Below, one piece after another: positions 1 through 11,359 of a DNA stretch of 64,000 bases; positions within the stretch are counted from its first letter, which is position 1, and every line of letters starts with the position of its first letter. The stretch is from the NCBI GenBank assembly GCA_019059635.1, contig JAGVRJ010000005.1:1550001-1614000 (forward strand), written 5' to 3'. The stretch comes from Proales similis (taxonomy: Eukaryota > Rotifera > Eurotatoria > Ploima > Proalidae). The notes below the pieces were generated by a model. That model was not told the DNA's origin and made no database searches. It worked only from the letters and a program-made list of their open reading frames with translations. The translations under genes were made by a program, and so were the position numbers.

Positions 1-1580
1 CGGCTTAGATAAATAAACAAATGTCTAGGATTATTCTAATTAAATATTCGCTCCGTTCGCCCATGTCTAGCTGGCGCGCATTCAACTTGAGGCCATAAAG
101 ATGAACATGAAGACTAGATGGAGTGAGAGAGAGAAAAGATGAAGTCGATGAGTGACCCCGTGTCGTGTTGGCGGATAACAAGGTCGCACAAGCCAAGCAA
201 CTGCTTGAATTTTATTCGCTTTCAGCTGCATAGTGCATGAACTTGCAAAAAAGCCATTGCTTGCTTGATTGTAAATAACAAAAATAAGCGCATCGGGCGG
301 ATAGAAAAAGGACTGTAGAAAGGAAAGAGAAAAAATTGTTGTAATCAAAATTGAGCCGAGCTCAGGTAGTTCGAGCTGGTTTGAGAAAAAGAATACAACA
401 AACGAGAGCGCAAGTAGACCAGCGCGACCGACAGATAAGCAGCTATAACTATCATTGACGGTGTAAATAAATACGTATGCGCATACGAATTGAGAAGGGC
501 GCACAGAAGAATGGAGAGGATTCAGAGTAAAATAATTTAGGGCATAATTATTTGCCGAGCATGGCAATAAACGCTACCAAAAATTATCTATTCAGACAAA
601 TAGAACATGCCGAATTATGTAGATTGACTATTACCGCTGAGAGGTGCTTAACTGTGAAATTTGAAGGCGAAACACCAAATCTAGGAGATGGAGGAGGCGA
701 GTGACGACCGCCTATTGGGATTCGGTTTAATTTAATCGATGGCACACTTCTCCATTTTGAATTAACCATTTTTTCAGGCTTTAGCCGAGGGGATTAGTTC
801 TTTGCCGAGCTGATTCAGCGTCGTCGGTGGACCAATGTTTTTTGAAGGGCCTCTCTTCTTCATTCGGCGCAATTTGCGATAAAATATAGAAAAGAAATAG
901 ACGCAGAGAGTGAACTAGGGCTCAGAGAGGAGCAACTAGTGAGCGAGTTGGCCAGTCATAAAGAAAGAAGAGGGAGAGAGAAATAAAAAAGAAAAGAGGG
1001 CGAGGTTAGAAGAGGAAGGGCGAAAAAGAAAAGAGTAACGAGTCAAATAGGAGAGTGTGGCTATGGGCGAGCTCAGAAAACAAAGGTGAGCTCAGCACAA
1101 CTCGTAATCCGGCCTGACTCATTCGCGATTAGTTGCGTTGAATGACGAAAGGCGAGATGAAGCGCAAACGCCAAACGCGCTCAAGCACCCAATAAATTAA
1201 CTAGGCGTCTCGTCGATAACGATGATAAACGATCCACTGCGAACTCAGAAAAAGAATAAAATAAATATAGAGGCTAAAGAAAGCCCCGAGCGCTTGATGA
1301 ATGAATGAAGCCGATGATCCAATGATCGAATGTGGCGCCCAGATTAAGAAATAGCTCTTTTTTCCCGTCGATTAAATTAACCGTTATGACTGGCCAAGCA
1401 TCATTAAGAAAACTAGAACGACCGCAGAGGCAAAGTGAGCCATCTCAACAGCAGACGCCGTTTTGACAGTGGCAGAGAAAGATTTTTTCTGAGACATGAG
1501 TGACGGAGGCAGGCAAAATGGAGAATAAACTGCTTTTATCGATCACTTTCCATACTCATATGTAGGTTCGTTGTTTTCTT
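1..1580. other. Non-coding flank 3' of IARS2
   Basis: No convincing coding region on either strand; the short open frames are low-complexity. Roughly 870-1080 is a purine-rich tract on the plus strand, with many GAGA and AAGA runs. The only functional element I can propose is the 3' end of the minus-strand IARS2 transcript at the right border. Confidence 0.6.
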
Positions 1581-4500
1581 TCACTCATTTATTCTGCTTG
1601 AAGAAATATGCGCGAGAACACGTTGGCAACGCGCGCACATTTGCCCGAGCCGAGTTGAGTCATACTTTCTACATCGTTCGCAAATATGCTTCGACGTTTT
1701 CTTTATGTCAATCTCGCATGAATGGTCCCCGATGCATATCGACTTGGAGAGCAACTTGGCCGAGTCGTTCGGCTCCAAATGAACGCCCGCGCACGATAAG
1801 CATTCAGTCAAATCGCTCAAATTGCTTTCAAGCGAATCGTACATGCTTCGATCACATTTTATATTGAGTTCAATTAGAGCCGGATTATTGGATCCGATCA
1901 GTTCGTTGAGCCGTTCCCTAAGCGCCAATATGATTTCGAATATATTATCCACTCTTTGTTTATCGGTCAATTTGATTCTATCGAACGTGAACTTGCTCCT
2001 AAATAGACTGGCGCCGTGTTGATTGCCAATGTTGGCCGAGTGATGAAACGCCTGTTCGGCCAGATGGGGCGCGATCGGTGCGAGCATCATAAGACTTTTG
2101 ATAAGCAGATAATGGAGGGCAGTTTGGGCACTGCGTCGATCGAAGCTCTTCTTCTCGTTGCAGTAGAGTCGGTCTTTCACCGATTTGAAATAAAAACTGC
2201 TCACTTGAGTGAGAAGAAACTGCTCGAGCGTGTTGACTGCTTTGTTCAGATTGAGATCGTCGTATTGCTCGGTTACTTGTGTCAAGCATTCGTTGAGACG
2301 GTTCAATATGTACTTGTCTGTATTGCGCAGCTTTTCCAAATCGACCAAATCCGTGCGCTCATCAAAGTCGTGAAGATTTCCGATCATGAAACGAACTATG
2401 GATCGAATTTCAAATAGACGCTTGAAAAACTTTTCTAAAATGCCCGAGCCGATTTGAATCTGCGGCTTGTGAAATTCATGCGCAACCCAGAATCGTATGA
2501 CATCCAAGCCCGACTGCGGCAGCTTGTTAGTCACGCCTTCGATCGCTTCGATCGGCTCGACGACGTTGCCGACTGATTTAGACATTTTACGATTCTGCTC
2601 GTCGACCACAAAGCCGTGCACAAGCAACGTTTTGTACGGTGACTGCCCGTTCAGTGCAATACTGAGAAGCAGAGAAGACTGGAACCATCCAGAAAACTGA
2701 TCCATTCCCTCGCAATAGACGTCCGCTTGTTCCTTATTGAGCACGTGATTGAACGAGCTTCCGCTATCGAACCAGATGTCAAATATGTCCTTCGATTTGA
2801 CTAGACTCCCTTGGCCAAGAGACTTGAATTTGTTGTCGTGTGTTCCACTCCACCAAAAGTCGGCATTTCCGTCCTCAATTATGAAATGTTTCAGCTCTTC
2901 GACCAGCTCTTTGGTAACAATCGGCTTCTTTTGCTCACGATCGTTTAAATCAAACACGCATGGTATCGGAAGGCCCCATGAACGTTGACGTGATATGCAC
3001 CAATATGGACGAGAGGCCAAGCTTGTCATCATCGAATTGGATACGTTGCCGGGCCTAATTCGAACCGCCTTGATAGCTGCAAGTGCCTTCTCTTTAAGCA
3101 TGTTTGTGTTGATGAACCATTGAACCGACGAGCGAATGATCACCGGCTTTTTGGTTCTCCAATCGTACGGATATGAATGCACGTGCTTGTGTTCGTGCAA
3201 GAGCGCACTGCCAAATATCCGCCTTATCTCATCGATAGTTTCTTCTTTGACCGCCGACTTCCCGTTGAGATTGTGTCTGGCTAAGAGCTCGTCATCTTTC
3301 GAATATTTTCCCAGGCCGTCAATCACACACTTTGTGCTTAGTCCATGCTCAAGAGCAACCTTGAAATCGTCCTGGCCTAGGGCAGGGGCCGTATGAACCA
3401 GACCTGTGCCCTGCTTGTTGCCCACATGCTTGCTCGGCACCAGAGGTAAACTCTGCTCATTTTTTTCCATAAACGGGCTTATGTATCTACATCCGTTCAA
3501 CTCTTCGCCTTGTACCCAAGTCGCTAGTTCAGTCGCTTCGCTCAGCTTTTTCACTTTTTCTTTGACCTGACTCATCAACTCACGTTCGACTAGAAAGTAT
3601 TCGTTTTGGCTTGTTTTTAAGACCCCGTAACTTGAGTTTTCTTGCTTTTAGCTGACGGATGCAATGATGCTGAGTTTGAAATACCTGAGATGCGGGTTAA
3701 ATGCAATCGCACGATTACAGGGCAAGCTCCATGGAGTTGTTGTCCAGATTGGCGCATAGACGCGTCCCCCTTGATCTTGATCGGCTCAAATAAATTGCAG
3801 ATTAGCATCAGACTTTGAGCACTTATCTACCTGCAAGATGCTTGAGCTTGTCTGGCAGCGTGTCTAGCTGATAAGAAACGTAGAACGCATTGCTTTGATG
3901 CTCGGCGTTGTACTCGAGCTCGAATTCGGCCAGCGCAGTCTGAGATGACACGGACCAGAAGATCGGCATGTAGTCTCGATAAACAAATCCCTTCTCGTAG
4001 AGTCGATAAAACAGGTCTAGTTGGTCGCACATGTAATCGGGATTGATGGTCAAATACGGTCTATTCCAGTCCATCATCAAATGCATGCGTTTGAACGCGG
4101 TCATTTGATCTTGGATGCACGATTTGGCGTACGAGCTGGCATTGCTTCTGATTTCCATTGGGCTGCTTTCGTTCAGGGACAACTTGCTCTTTTTGTCCTT
4201 CTTTTTCAGAGACTTAATTGCATTGAGCTCTATCGGCAGGCCGTGGCAGTCCCAGCCTGGCCTATAGTCGACTTTGAAGCCCGCCAACAGCTTGTAACGC
4301 AAGCAGATGTCCTTCAAGATCTTGTTCACCATGTGACCGGTGTGGATATTTCCGTTGGCGTAAGGGGGTCCATCGTGCAGACGAAATACTTGACAATCAG
4401 ATCTATTGGTCGACTGCCAGCTGTAGAGACTGTCAAAATCGCTGATCTGATGAATCTCATTTTCTTGATTGACCACATTTCGCATCGAAAGTTCAAACCC

Positions 4501-4617
4501 GCCCGGCTCTGGCAGATTCAATGTGCTCGCATATTGACTTGACTTGGTTGATTTGAGTCGCTTGGCCAATGAACATCGCTTGCTCGTTTGTAATCTTGCC
4601 AAACGTGCAAGGTACAT
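1581..4617 (-). CDS. IARS2: Isoleucyl-tRNA synthetase, mitochondrial
   Basis: This class I aminoacyl-tRNA synthetase charges mitochondrial tRNA-Ile. Three exons: 4617-3831, 3769-3685 and 3630-1581, with introns of 61 and 54 bases. The joined frame gives 973 residues; human IARS2 has about 1,010. The first 35 or so residues are Arg/Lys/Ser-rich and nearly acid-free, like a mitochondrial presequence. The class I HIGH signature is HTGH at residues 92-95. The middle exon supplies the conserved [10 protein letters not shown] segment of the editing domain. KMSKS is at about 639-643. The C-terminus has a zinc-knuckle-like pair of CxxC motifs (CERC, CARC), as expected for this family. The start at 4617 was chosen for the presequence. 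Upstream out-of-frame ATGs at 4702 and 4663 make the true 5' end uncertain. Divergent from RPN2. Identity is firm; the splice sites are inferred from frame and conservation. Confidence 0.95.
1588..1593 (-). terminator. AATAAA overlapping the IARS2 stop codon
   Basis: On the minus strand the last codons read AGA ATA AAT GAG TGA, so a canonical AATAAA lies inside the coding sequence, 4 bases before the stop codon. I see no other canonical signal in the next 100 or so bases. If used, the 3' UTR would be only about 10-25 bases long. Confidence 0.45.
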
Positions 4618-5261
4618 TTCTCTCTATACCTTCACTCTCAGCCGCTCTAAAAGGCGAATACATTTTCTGAGGCTGAAAATTAAGCAAAAAAGTTTTGCTC
4701 ATTCGCGTGGCTACTAACTTAGTCCTTCCGAATTGCAGTCGAGACTCGGCAAATGAAAACAGAAGGAACCAATCTTAAACAGCAAAATTCAGTGCTTCTC
4801 TTCAAAGTGAATTTTTATTCTGAAGCGGCATCCGAGCTTTTTTGCTTTAGATCGTCCATGGAAATCAAAATCTCAAAGTTGAATTCAAAATGGACCCTTT
4901 ATTAACCAAAAGTCTCTTTTGAAAGCAAACTGTTTAGATGCTGTTTGATTCAGAATATTTGAATAAAAAGCAGATTTAAGAGATGATCGAGGCAGACGGT
5001 CGGTTTTTATCAGATGGACATGATGAGAGTCGTGACAAAACGCAGGTTAAACTGTACACTTTGAATCGCTATCGCCACGCACAGTATGCTTATGATTAAG
5101 CCAGTTAGGCCAGCTATGCATGGTTGTGGGGAGCTCGAAAAAATACTGCGTGGCATAAGTTATAAAGCTTGCATACGTGCGCACACGGCGATTTTCAAAA
5201 ATCCAAAGGCGGGCGCTTGACACTAAACTTTCGATTTTCAAACATAATATTAGACGAGTAA
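4618..5261. promoter_or_regulatory. Shared divergent promoter interval IARS2/RPN2
   Basis: 644 bases separate the two divergent start codons, so both promoters must lie here or in 5' UTRs. No TATA box stands out. An acceptor-like TTTTCAG on the minus strand ends at 4673, 55 bases before the IARS2 start. On the plus strand an ATATTAG ends at 5253, 8 bases before the RPN2 start. Core promoter positions cannot be assigned by eye. Confidence 0.4.
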
Positions 5262-7532
5262 ATGATGAGAGCCAGCCTCCTGATAGCTGCCTGCCTAGTG
5301 CTGGCATCTAACGCCTTCTCAATCGACGAATACATAAACAAAAATAGCTTGAAAAGTCTTTTCGACTCGGCCAGACCGTACACGGACTTGAGCAACGCGT
5401 TCTACTCGATCAAAGGTCTCCAACTTCTTGGCGAGACGCAATCCGCCCAAGCTCAAACTGTAACTTTTAAAAACACCTTCAATTGCGCTCTCTTGAACCC
5501 GATTGTAATCTGCTTGCCAACAGGAGATCTGCAACCTGATCAAGTCTAAATTGGATAAGAACAGTCTAGAATCAATTTACCAAGCAAGCACTTTGGCTGC
5601 TAGCTTAAAGGGCTGTGATGTAAGCCAGCGAAGCGAATTTCTATGAACAAATTCGAAATTAAGAAAAAAAAACCAAGATCTCCAAGTCCGATGTTCAGGC
5701 CACTTTGGACAAAGGAGCCAGTTCAAAAAAAGCGTCCGAATTGTTTTACTATGCGATGAGCGCTCAGAACCTCCAGATCAAATGTGAGTTTCTTGACCGT
5801 CCTTTTAGATTGGCAAATTTCTAAAGCGAATCTCCGATCAATAACGAACAGTCGACCAGAAAACTTTGAGTAAAAATCTGCTGGCCGCACTAAAAGCAGA
5901 CAACTCAATAGTCAAGTAAGCTGTCAAAATAGAGTATTTATGAAAGGGCTGATCATTTTAAATCGGTTACGCTTTGTCTAGTCAAGGATATTCGCTTCAT
6001 ATTGCTGCTTTGCTAAACGACAAGAGCTTCTTTGACTCAATCGAAGATATTCTCGATCAGGCCGATGAAGTGGACAACAAATTCTTGCAATACGAAGGAG
6101 GCGCTGCCGTGACTGGCCACGTGCTGGAGGGTATTTTCTCGCTTGCCGAGGCTGTCAAGCAATGGCCGGCGAAATTCACCGATGAACGATTGGCCAAGTT
6201 TGTCAGCTACCTGATCCAGAAGCGCTACCCTACAAATGTGAAGACAGCGTACTTTGTGTTGCGAGCTGCCAACCGATTGGCCGACAATCAGTTTAAGATT
6301 CCCGTGCTTCTGAGCCGTCTGTCGCCGATTCGAGTGTCGGCTGCCAGTCCCAACGTCGTGATTAGCCTGCGCAGCATTCTTGGCGAGCCTGTTAAGCAGT
6401 CTCAATTCGATGTTGAGGCAGAGTCTGCGATCGGCCAGAAGAACAAAGAAAACAAGCTCTTCAGCGGCAAGAAGAAGCTTGTTCAAAAGTCAAGCGACGG
6501 AACTACTTTTGAACTCAAGGCGGTCGAAGGAAAGGAGCCAATTGATTTCTACACCATCACTGTGAACGCAGCCTCAAAGAAGCCAAATGACAAACGATTT
6601 GTGCTTGTCGAGAAGACATTCGAGATTAAGTTGACCACCCGGGTGGGCTTAAACGACGTGCAGATCGGTGTCGTGGACAGAGACCAAGCCAATCCCAAAT
6701 TGAGCCCCCTCCAGCAAGGATCAAAGCTCAAGAGCATCCTCGAAGGCGACCAGCAGAGCAAGTTCTTGGTCCGTTTCAGCATCAAGGACCAGAACTCTGG
6801 CAACTCTGTCGAGGCTCACCAGACTTTTGTCAGACTTGCTGAAAAGAAAACCGGCCGAGAGATAATATTCTTGGCTCAAAGTCAATCAGGAAGCAGCCAA
6901 TATTCCGCCGAAATAGATCTCTCAACCAACGCCAAGAACTTCCAGTATTTGAGTGGCGATTATTCCATTGAGCTGTTGGTGTCCGATGCGCTAATTGAGA
7001 ACCCGATCCGATGGGCTCTTGGTGATATTCGTCTACGATTTAACCGCGACCAGTCAAATCCGGAAGCAGCCAACCCCAGAGAATCGTACGCTCCTAAGCC
7101 TGAGATAAAGCACTTGTTCCGTGAGCCCGAGCCCACTCCTCCGGTTGTGGTTTCGACAGTCTTTTCTGTTCTCTGCGCCGCTCCTCTAGTCATTTTGGTC
7201 ATTTGGGTAAGCAGTTCGGCTCATGTTCGCTTAATCGCTTGAACTAACTGTTCCAAAGTGGGCCGGCATCGGTGTCAATTATGCCAAGTTTTCCTTTTCC
7301 CTCTTCGGCGTCATTTTCCATGCATCAATCGCTGGTGAGTTCAAGTCAAATTAAGACCGTTTAACATAGAAGAAATTAATTTGCATGTTCAATAGCGATA
7401 TTCGGCCTCTACTACTGCTACTGGGTCAAACTGAACATGTTCCAAACTCTCCAGTATCTGGGCATTATTGGATCCGTTGCATTCGTTTCGGGCGCTTCTC
7501 TCCTCAGACAATTGGCCGCCAAGAACAAGTAA
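5262..7532 (+). CDS. RPN2: Ribophorin II, oligosaccharyltransferase subunit 2
   Basis: RPN2 is a non-catalytic subunit of the ER oligosaccharyltransferase that transfers the preassembled glycan to Asn in nascent proteins. Seven exons: 5262-5459, 5524-5619, 5678-5783, 5852-5915, 5982-7206, 7259-7334 and 7396-7532. All introns are 52-68 bases. The joined product is 633 residues; the human protein is 631. Residues 1-18 form a signal peptide (MMRASLLIAACLVLASNA). The lumenal part follows human RPN2 closely, including RPYTDLSNAFYSI, HQTFVRL, IKHLFREPEPTPP and the tail segment KLNMFQTLQYLGIIGS. Three hydrophobic segments near the C-terminus (about residues 540-630) match the family's membrane region. 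MRPL49 follows on the same strand. Exon order, phase and length all agree with the family. Confidence 0.95.
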
Positions 7533-8144
7533 GAACTTGGAATGAACAGAACCAATGAAACGAGATTCACTCAAATTCATAAAAATTCTGTTTTGATAGA
7601 AAGGAGTAAATAAGAGCAGCTCGGATGCCGATAAATGAAAATTCCTCGCAGCATTCAAACCGATCCGACAAGCCGTTTTACACGTTTACCCACTTAACTG
7701 AATAAAACCCCGCCATTCTGTTAGCCGTTTGTGACTTGACATCCAATATTCGATCAATTACGCATTCATTTGGCCGCACATTCCAATTTATTCGTCTGAT
7801 GTCATGTTTTAGTTTGTAGCAGAAGCGTTTGCATCATTCAAGTCCGTCTGTTCTTATTTAAAGAAAAAAGAGAAGAAAAAGACTAATAGCGTTCATATTT
7901 AGTTTTTTTGCGAGTGCCTCCAAACAGACAACCATCCGCATTCTCGTTTCATTGCCGTCACCCATTCAAACAAGCCAACCTTTCTCGACTCTTGTTCAAC
8001 CTCAAAGCCAATAAAATTGCCCAAACGGCTCATTTGTTTTCTTCAATTTGGCCATTATTGCAAAGGAAGTGCTGGTTCGCTTCTCAAGCTTTTGCCAAGT
8101 TTTAGATTTCTTTAACTTCCTTTTCTCTTGGGCTTGGGCTAGTG
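7533..8144. other. Intergenic, RPN2 to MRPL49
   Basis: 612 bases between an RPN2 stop and the MRPL49 start. A canonical AATAAA at 7701-7706 is the best candidate for RPN2 polyadenylation. The segment just before MRPL49 (about 8105-8142) is pyrimidine-rich and ends in an acceptor-like CTAG. No gene seen. Confidence 0.5.
7701..7706 (+). terminator. Candidate RPN2 poly(A) signal
   Basis: Canonical AATAAA 169 bases after the RPN2 stop, the first on this strand after the gene. It would give a short 3' UTR, as elsewhere in the window. Confidence 0.45.
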
Positions 8145-8832
8145 ATGCTGGGCTTGCGTTCAGTTTGTTTATCAGTGTGTCCCGCTCTGAGGGCAGGAGT
8201 CGCCCGAAGAATGGTAAAGAGGTTTTCATTTTTCACTTATCTGTTTGGCGAACAATGGCTTAATCAGCTTGCCTGGCGTGCTAATAGTATCATTGCAGTC
8301 AGGTGTCAACCGCAGCAGGCGGCTCGAATGAGCCAACCAAGCCACAATATCCGAACTTTGTCGAATCGAGAGAGGAGTTTGAATTTGTGAAGCGAATACT
8401 CCCCAATCCTATGGTGCCGGAGCCACCTGTTCACGACGCCTATCCGACGCCTTCGGGATGGGTGCGGCCGGACTTTGAAAAAAGCAGCAAACTGCCGTAT
8501 CACGTGCTTCGGACTCGTTTTCACAACTATCCCATCTATCCGATTGAGCGCGAAGGCGGCTCTCGCAAACTCGTTCGGATCAGGTACATCGGCGGAGACA
8601 TATGGGTAAGTTGCTGGACTGAGCTAGACTGAATTAGTTCCCAATTTGAATCGATTCGTTTAAAAAGAAATTCGACGCCGACCTCAGAGAGTTCGTTGAG
8701 AAGAGGATCGAAGAAAACGAGAATCAAAAGTTGAAAATCTACTCGCAAGTTAACGAAATACAAAGACAAGTGCTTGTCAAGGGCCACTATCAAGAGTATA
8801 TCAACGAGTTCTTCAAACATTGTGGATTTTAA
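8145..8832 (+). CDS. MRPL49: Mitochondrial large ribosomal subunit protein mL49
   Basis: mL49 (yeast Img2 family) is a structural protein of the mitochondrial large ribosomal subunit. Three exons: 8145-8213, 8303-8605 and 8668-8832, giving 178 residues; the human protein is about 166. Exon 1 encodes a short Arg-containing, acid-free leader (MLGLRSVCLSVCPALRAG), a plausible mitochondrial presequence. Exon 2 carries the family core: FVES, VPEPP, YPTPSGW and GDIW. Exon 3 carries QVNEIQRQVLVKGHYQEY, which aligns with the vertebrate C-terminus. The first intron ends in two nearby AGs (8299-8300 and 8301-8302 context, TTGCAGTCAG); only the second keeps the frame. The start is the first ATG giving a presequence; alternative 5' ends cannot be excluded. 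Confidence 0.9.
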
Positions 8833-8836
8833 TCAA

Positions 8837-8842
8837 AATAAA
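8837..8842 (+). terminator. MRPL49 poly(A) signal right after the stop
   Basis: Canonical AATAAA begins 4 bases after the TAA stop at 8830-8832. With normal spacing the 3' UTR would be about 20-40 bases. Confidence 0.55.
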
Positions 8843-10411
8843 ACGAAATTTGTATGTATTGTACACGCTAAGCCAATTGGTTTCATCACAGACGAAGGGG
8901 TCGGATCGAGAAATCAAAATGTTTCAAATGCCTCTTCAAACTTGGTCGCCGGCGCGATCCTTTCAAGTCACTCGAGTCCGGCTTGATAGGGCGTCCTAGT
9001 GACCGCTTTTTATTAAACAATTTATTATTGCATTTCATCTCTTTATTTCCCTGCTTATCAGTTAAGTGCGCACGCACTCTTCATTATCCATATTCAATTC
9101 GGACTTGTTAAGCAACTGTACGAGAGTCCGCCTGTCTATTCTAGCTTTCCTTGAATTCTGGAAAATAACCGCTGCCTTATTTAAGAGCATGATCACGTTC
9201 ATGTGGCTGAAGTTTGTTTGGTTTTTGAGATATTTCCTCTCATAATTATTATTATCCCACAGATTATTTTAGGGCCGTCCGTTTATTTTGGCCCAAATGC
9301 TTATAGGAAAGCATGTTTCCTCAGTGTCTAGCCGTGCGATTCCTGCTTAATCTCAATATTGGATCTCTTCTCCGAGCTGAGCAGCATCATCAGCATCATG
9401 ATCGTCTTTAGTAGCGGCGGCAGTAGCAGCCGCAACATACGATTTTGACTAGTGCCGGCTATTTAAACGGATCAATCATCTAATATTAGAGCAAGCCGCC
9501 TGACTATTAGAGAGCAACAGAGAACGAATCTAAAACGTTCATGTTTTGACTGTGAGCTAAGGCAGACTAAGCTGGAATCGGATCAAGAGTGGACCAAAAG
9601 GTCCTCGCTAATAATTGCGAAATAATTGGCCGATTGGAGGCCGATCTGGGAATGTGGACGGCACGATTTAGCTGATGAGTTGCCTGCTCAGCATGTACTA
9701 GAGTGTGGACAGATTGCGGCGGCGCTCTGTTTATTACTACAGCTGGACGATGCCGCCACCGTCGTTGTTCCAATCAATATTAATGGGGTGTTGGTGTCGA
9801 AATGCAAATTAGCCGACGTGCAGGCCTTAAGAGAGACACGCTTACGCTCATCTTGCATCTAATGAATTCAAATTGTGGTATTTTAATTTTCGATATCTTC
9901 GTGTTGACTTTCATTAGTATGCAGGCGAACGTCCATGGAGATGTGGCTGGCGGTCATTTCGGTCCAGAATGGTAGTGATCTAGACTAGAAGTGAAGTAGA
10001 CCCGAGTAATTAGCTTAGTGAAGGCGAGACCACATGTTGAGGCGGCAACGTCGTCTAGTCAATGACGGCCGATGTTCATGTTTACGCAGGCAATCTGAAT
10101 AGCATGATTGGATGAAGGCGGCGACGGCTATTCCCCCGCGAGCTGTCTGAGCCGACCGGACGAAGTACGCATCCGGCTCGACGCGACGCCTGTCCATAGG
10201 CACATGCAAACTCTGTTTGTGGCCGCGAGCGGTTAGAATAACTTCTCTTCCTCTTAATTATTTGCCCGTGTTTACCATGCAATATGTTTATCTTGGTATT
10301 ATCAAAGCACTCTATAATTAAATTCGAAACTAAAGCTAGAGCTCAATCAGAACAAGCGAACTATCTTAAATATTATTATAATTGAAAATGATTTCAGCAC
10401 CTCCAATCTGT

Positions 10412-10453
10412 TTGTGTGTGTGTGTCCATGCGCGCACGCGTGTGCCAGTGTGT
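10412..10453. repeat. Alternating TG/CG tract
   Basis: A (TG)n run passes into alternating CG/CA dinucleotides and back to TGTG. The near-perfect alternation of purine and pyrimidine over about 40 bases is the pattern associated with Z-DNA potential. Confidence 0.6.
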
Positions 10454-11346
10454 ACTCAGGCTTGTCTATCAAGTTTATTGTAGGTCTCGGATTAAAAATG
10501 TTGTATTCTCTTTTTTTTGGTATTATCGTTGTGATCTATTGGGCTCTTGGCGTGCATTCATTACCAGATTGTTTTAATGGCCGACCAAAAGAGTCATAGT
10601 CTGGAGGGCACGAAAATATTTGATGCGACAATGCATTGCGATGCGGTTTTATGCAACTTGCCAATCGGGCGTCAATCTGACTCCCTGGCTATTCGGCTCA
10701 ACTGAAAGGTGATCACGTCATGATCGCGTGCCTTTAGAGACACACACAGAATATATTTATCTTGTGGAACACTCGCAATTTGAGCTCTCCTGCGCGCGCC
10801 TCTCTTTCTTTAGAGCGAGCTCATCACTAGAGTTATATAAGCCAAAGTGAAATCCAACGCTCGAATGAATCAAATTAGACGGTCAGTGGTCTTTCCAGCC
10901 CCTGTGGGCTCGCCTGATGCAGATGGTCGTTCAATTCACTTATTCATTCGATCATTGTTGGTGAATCACTGAATCGGCTACAAATATTTGAATTTAATTA
11001 TGGAATGGCCGATTCCCGAATGCCTGCATGACATTTTCTTCTCACGCAGCAATCGTCAACACAGAAACCACGAGCAATATGATCAACATCACCACCATCG
11101 CCACCATCAGAACCATTCATGTTTGACGAGCTAATCTCGACATTACTCGGCTGCTTTGGATGGCGCGCTTCGCTATTATTTGGCTTGCTCTTGTTGCTAT
11201 TGTTTACCCACATGCTCGCATTCGTCTATTCAAATCCATTCAATTTCGCATGTTCGAGCAGGCATGGACGCTAGTTCATCAATGATCTATCTCATTTTGA
11301 TTGATGCGTAGGCCATAGACAATAGAAATGTGTATCGAAGCTTTAT

Positions 11347-11359
11347 TCTCTCTCTCTCT
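11347..11359. repeat. (CT)n microsatellite
   Basis: Short CT run in the intergenic stretch before the Fat-like gene; on the other strand it reads GAGA. Confidence 0.6.

Noticed and set aside
9567-9862. Overlapping open frames on both strands
   Set aside because: Short, non-ATG start, no homology; typical chance frames.
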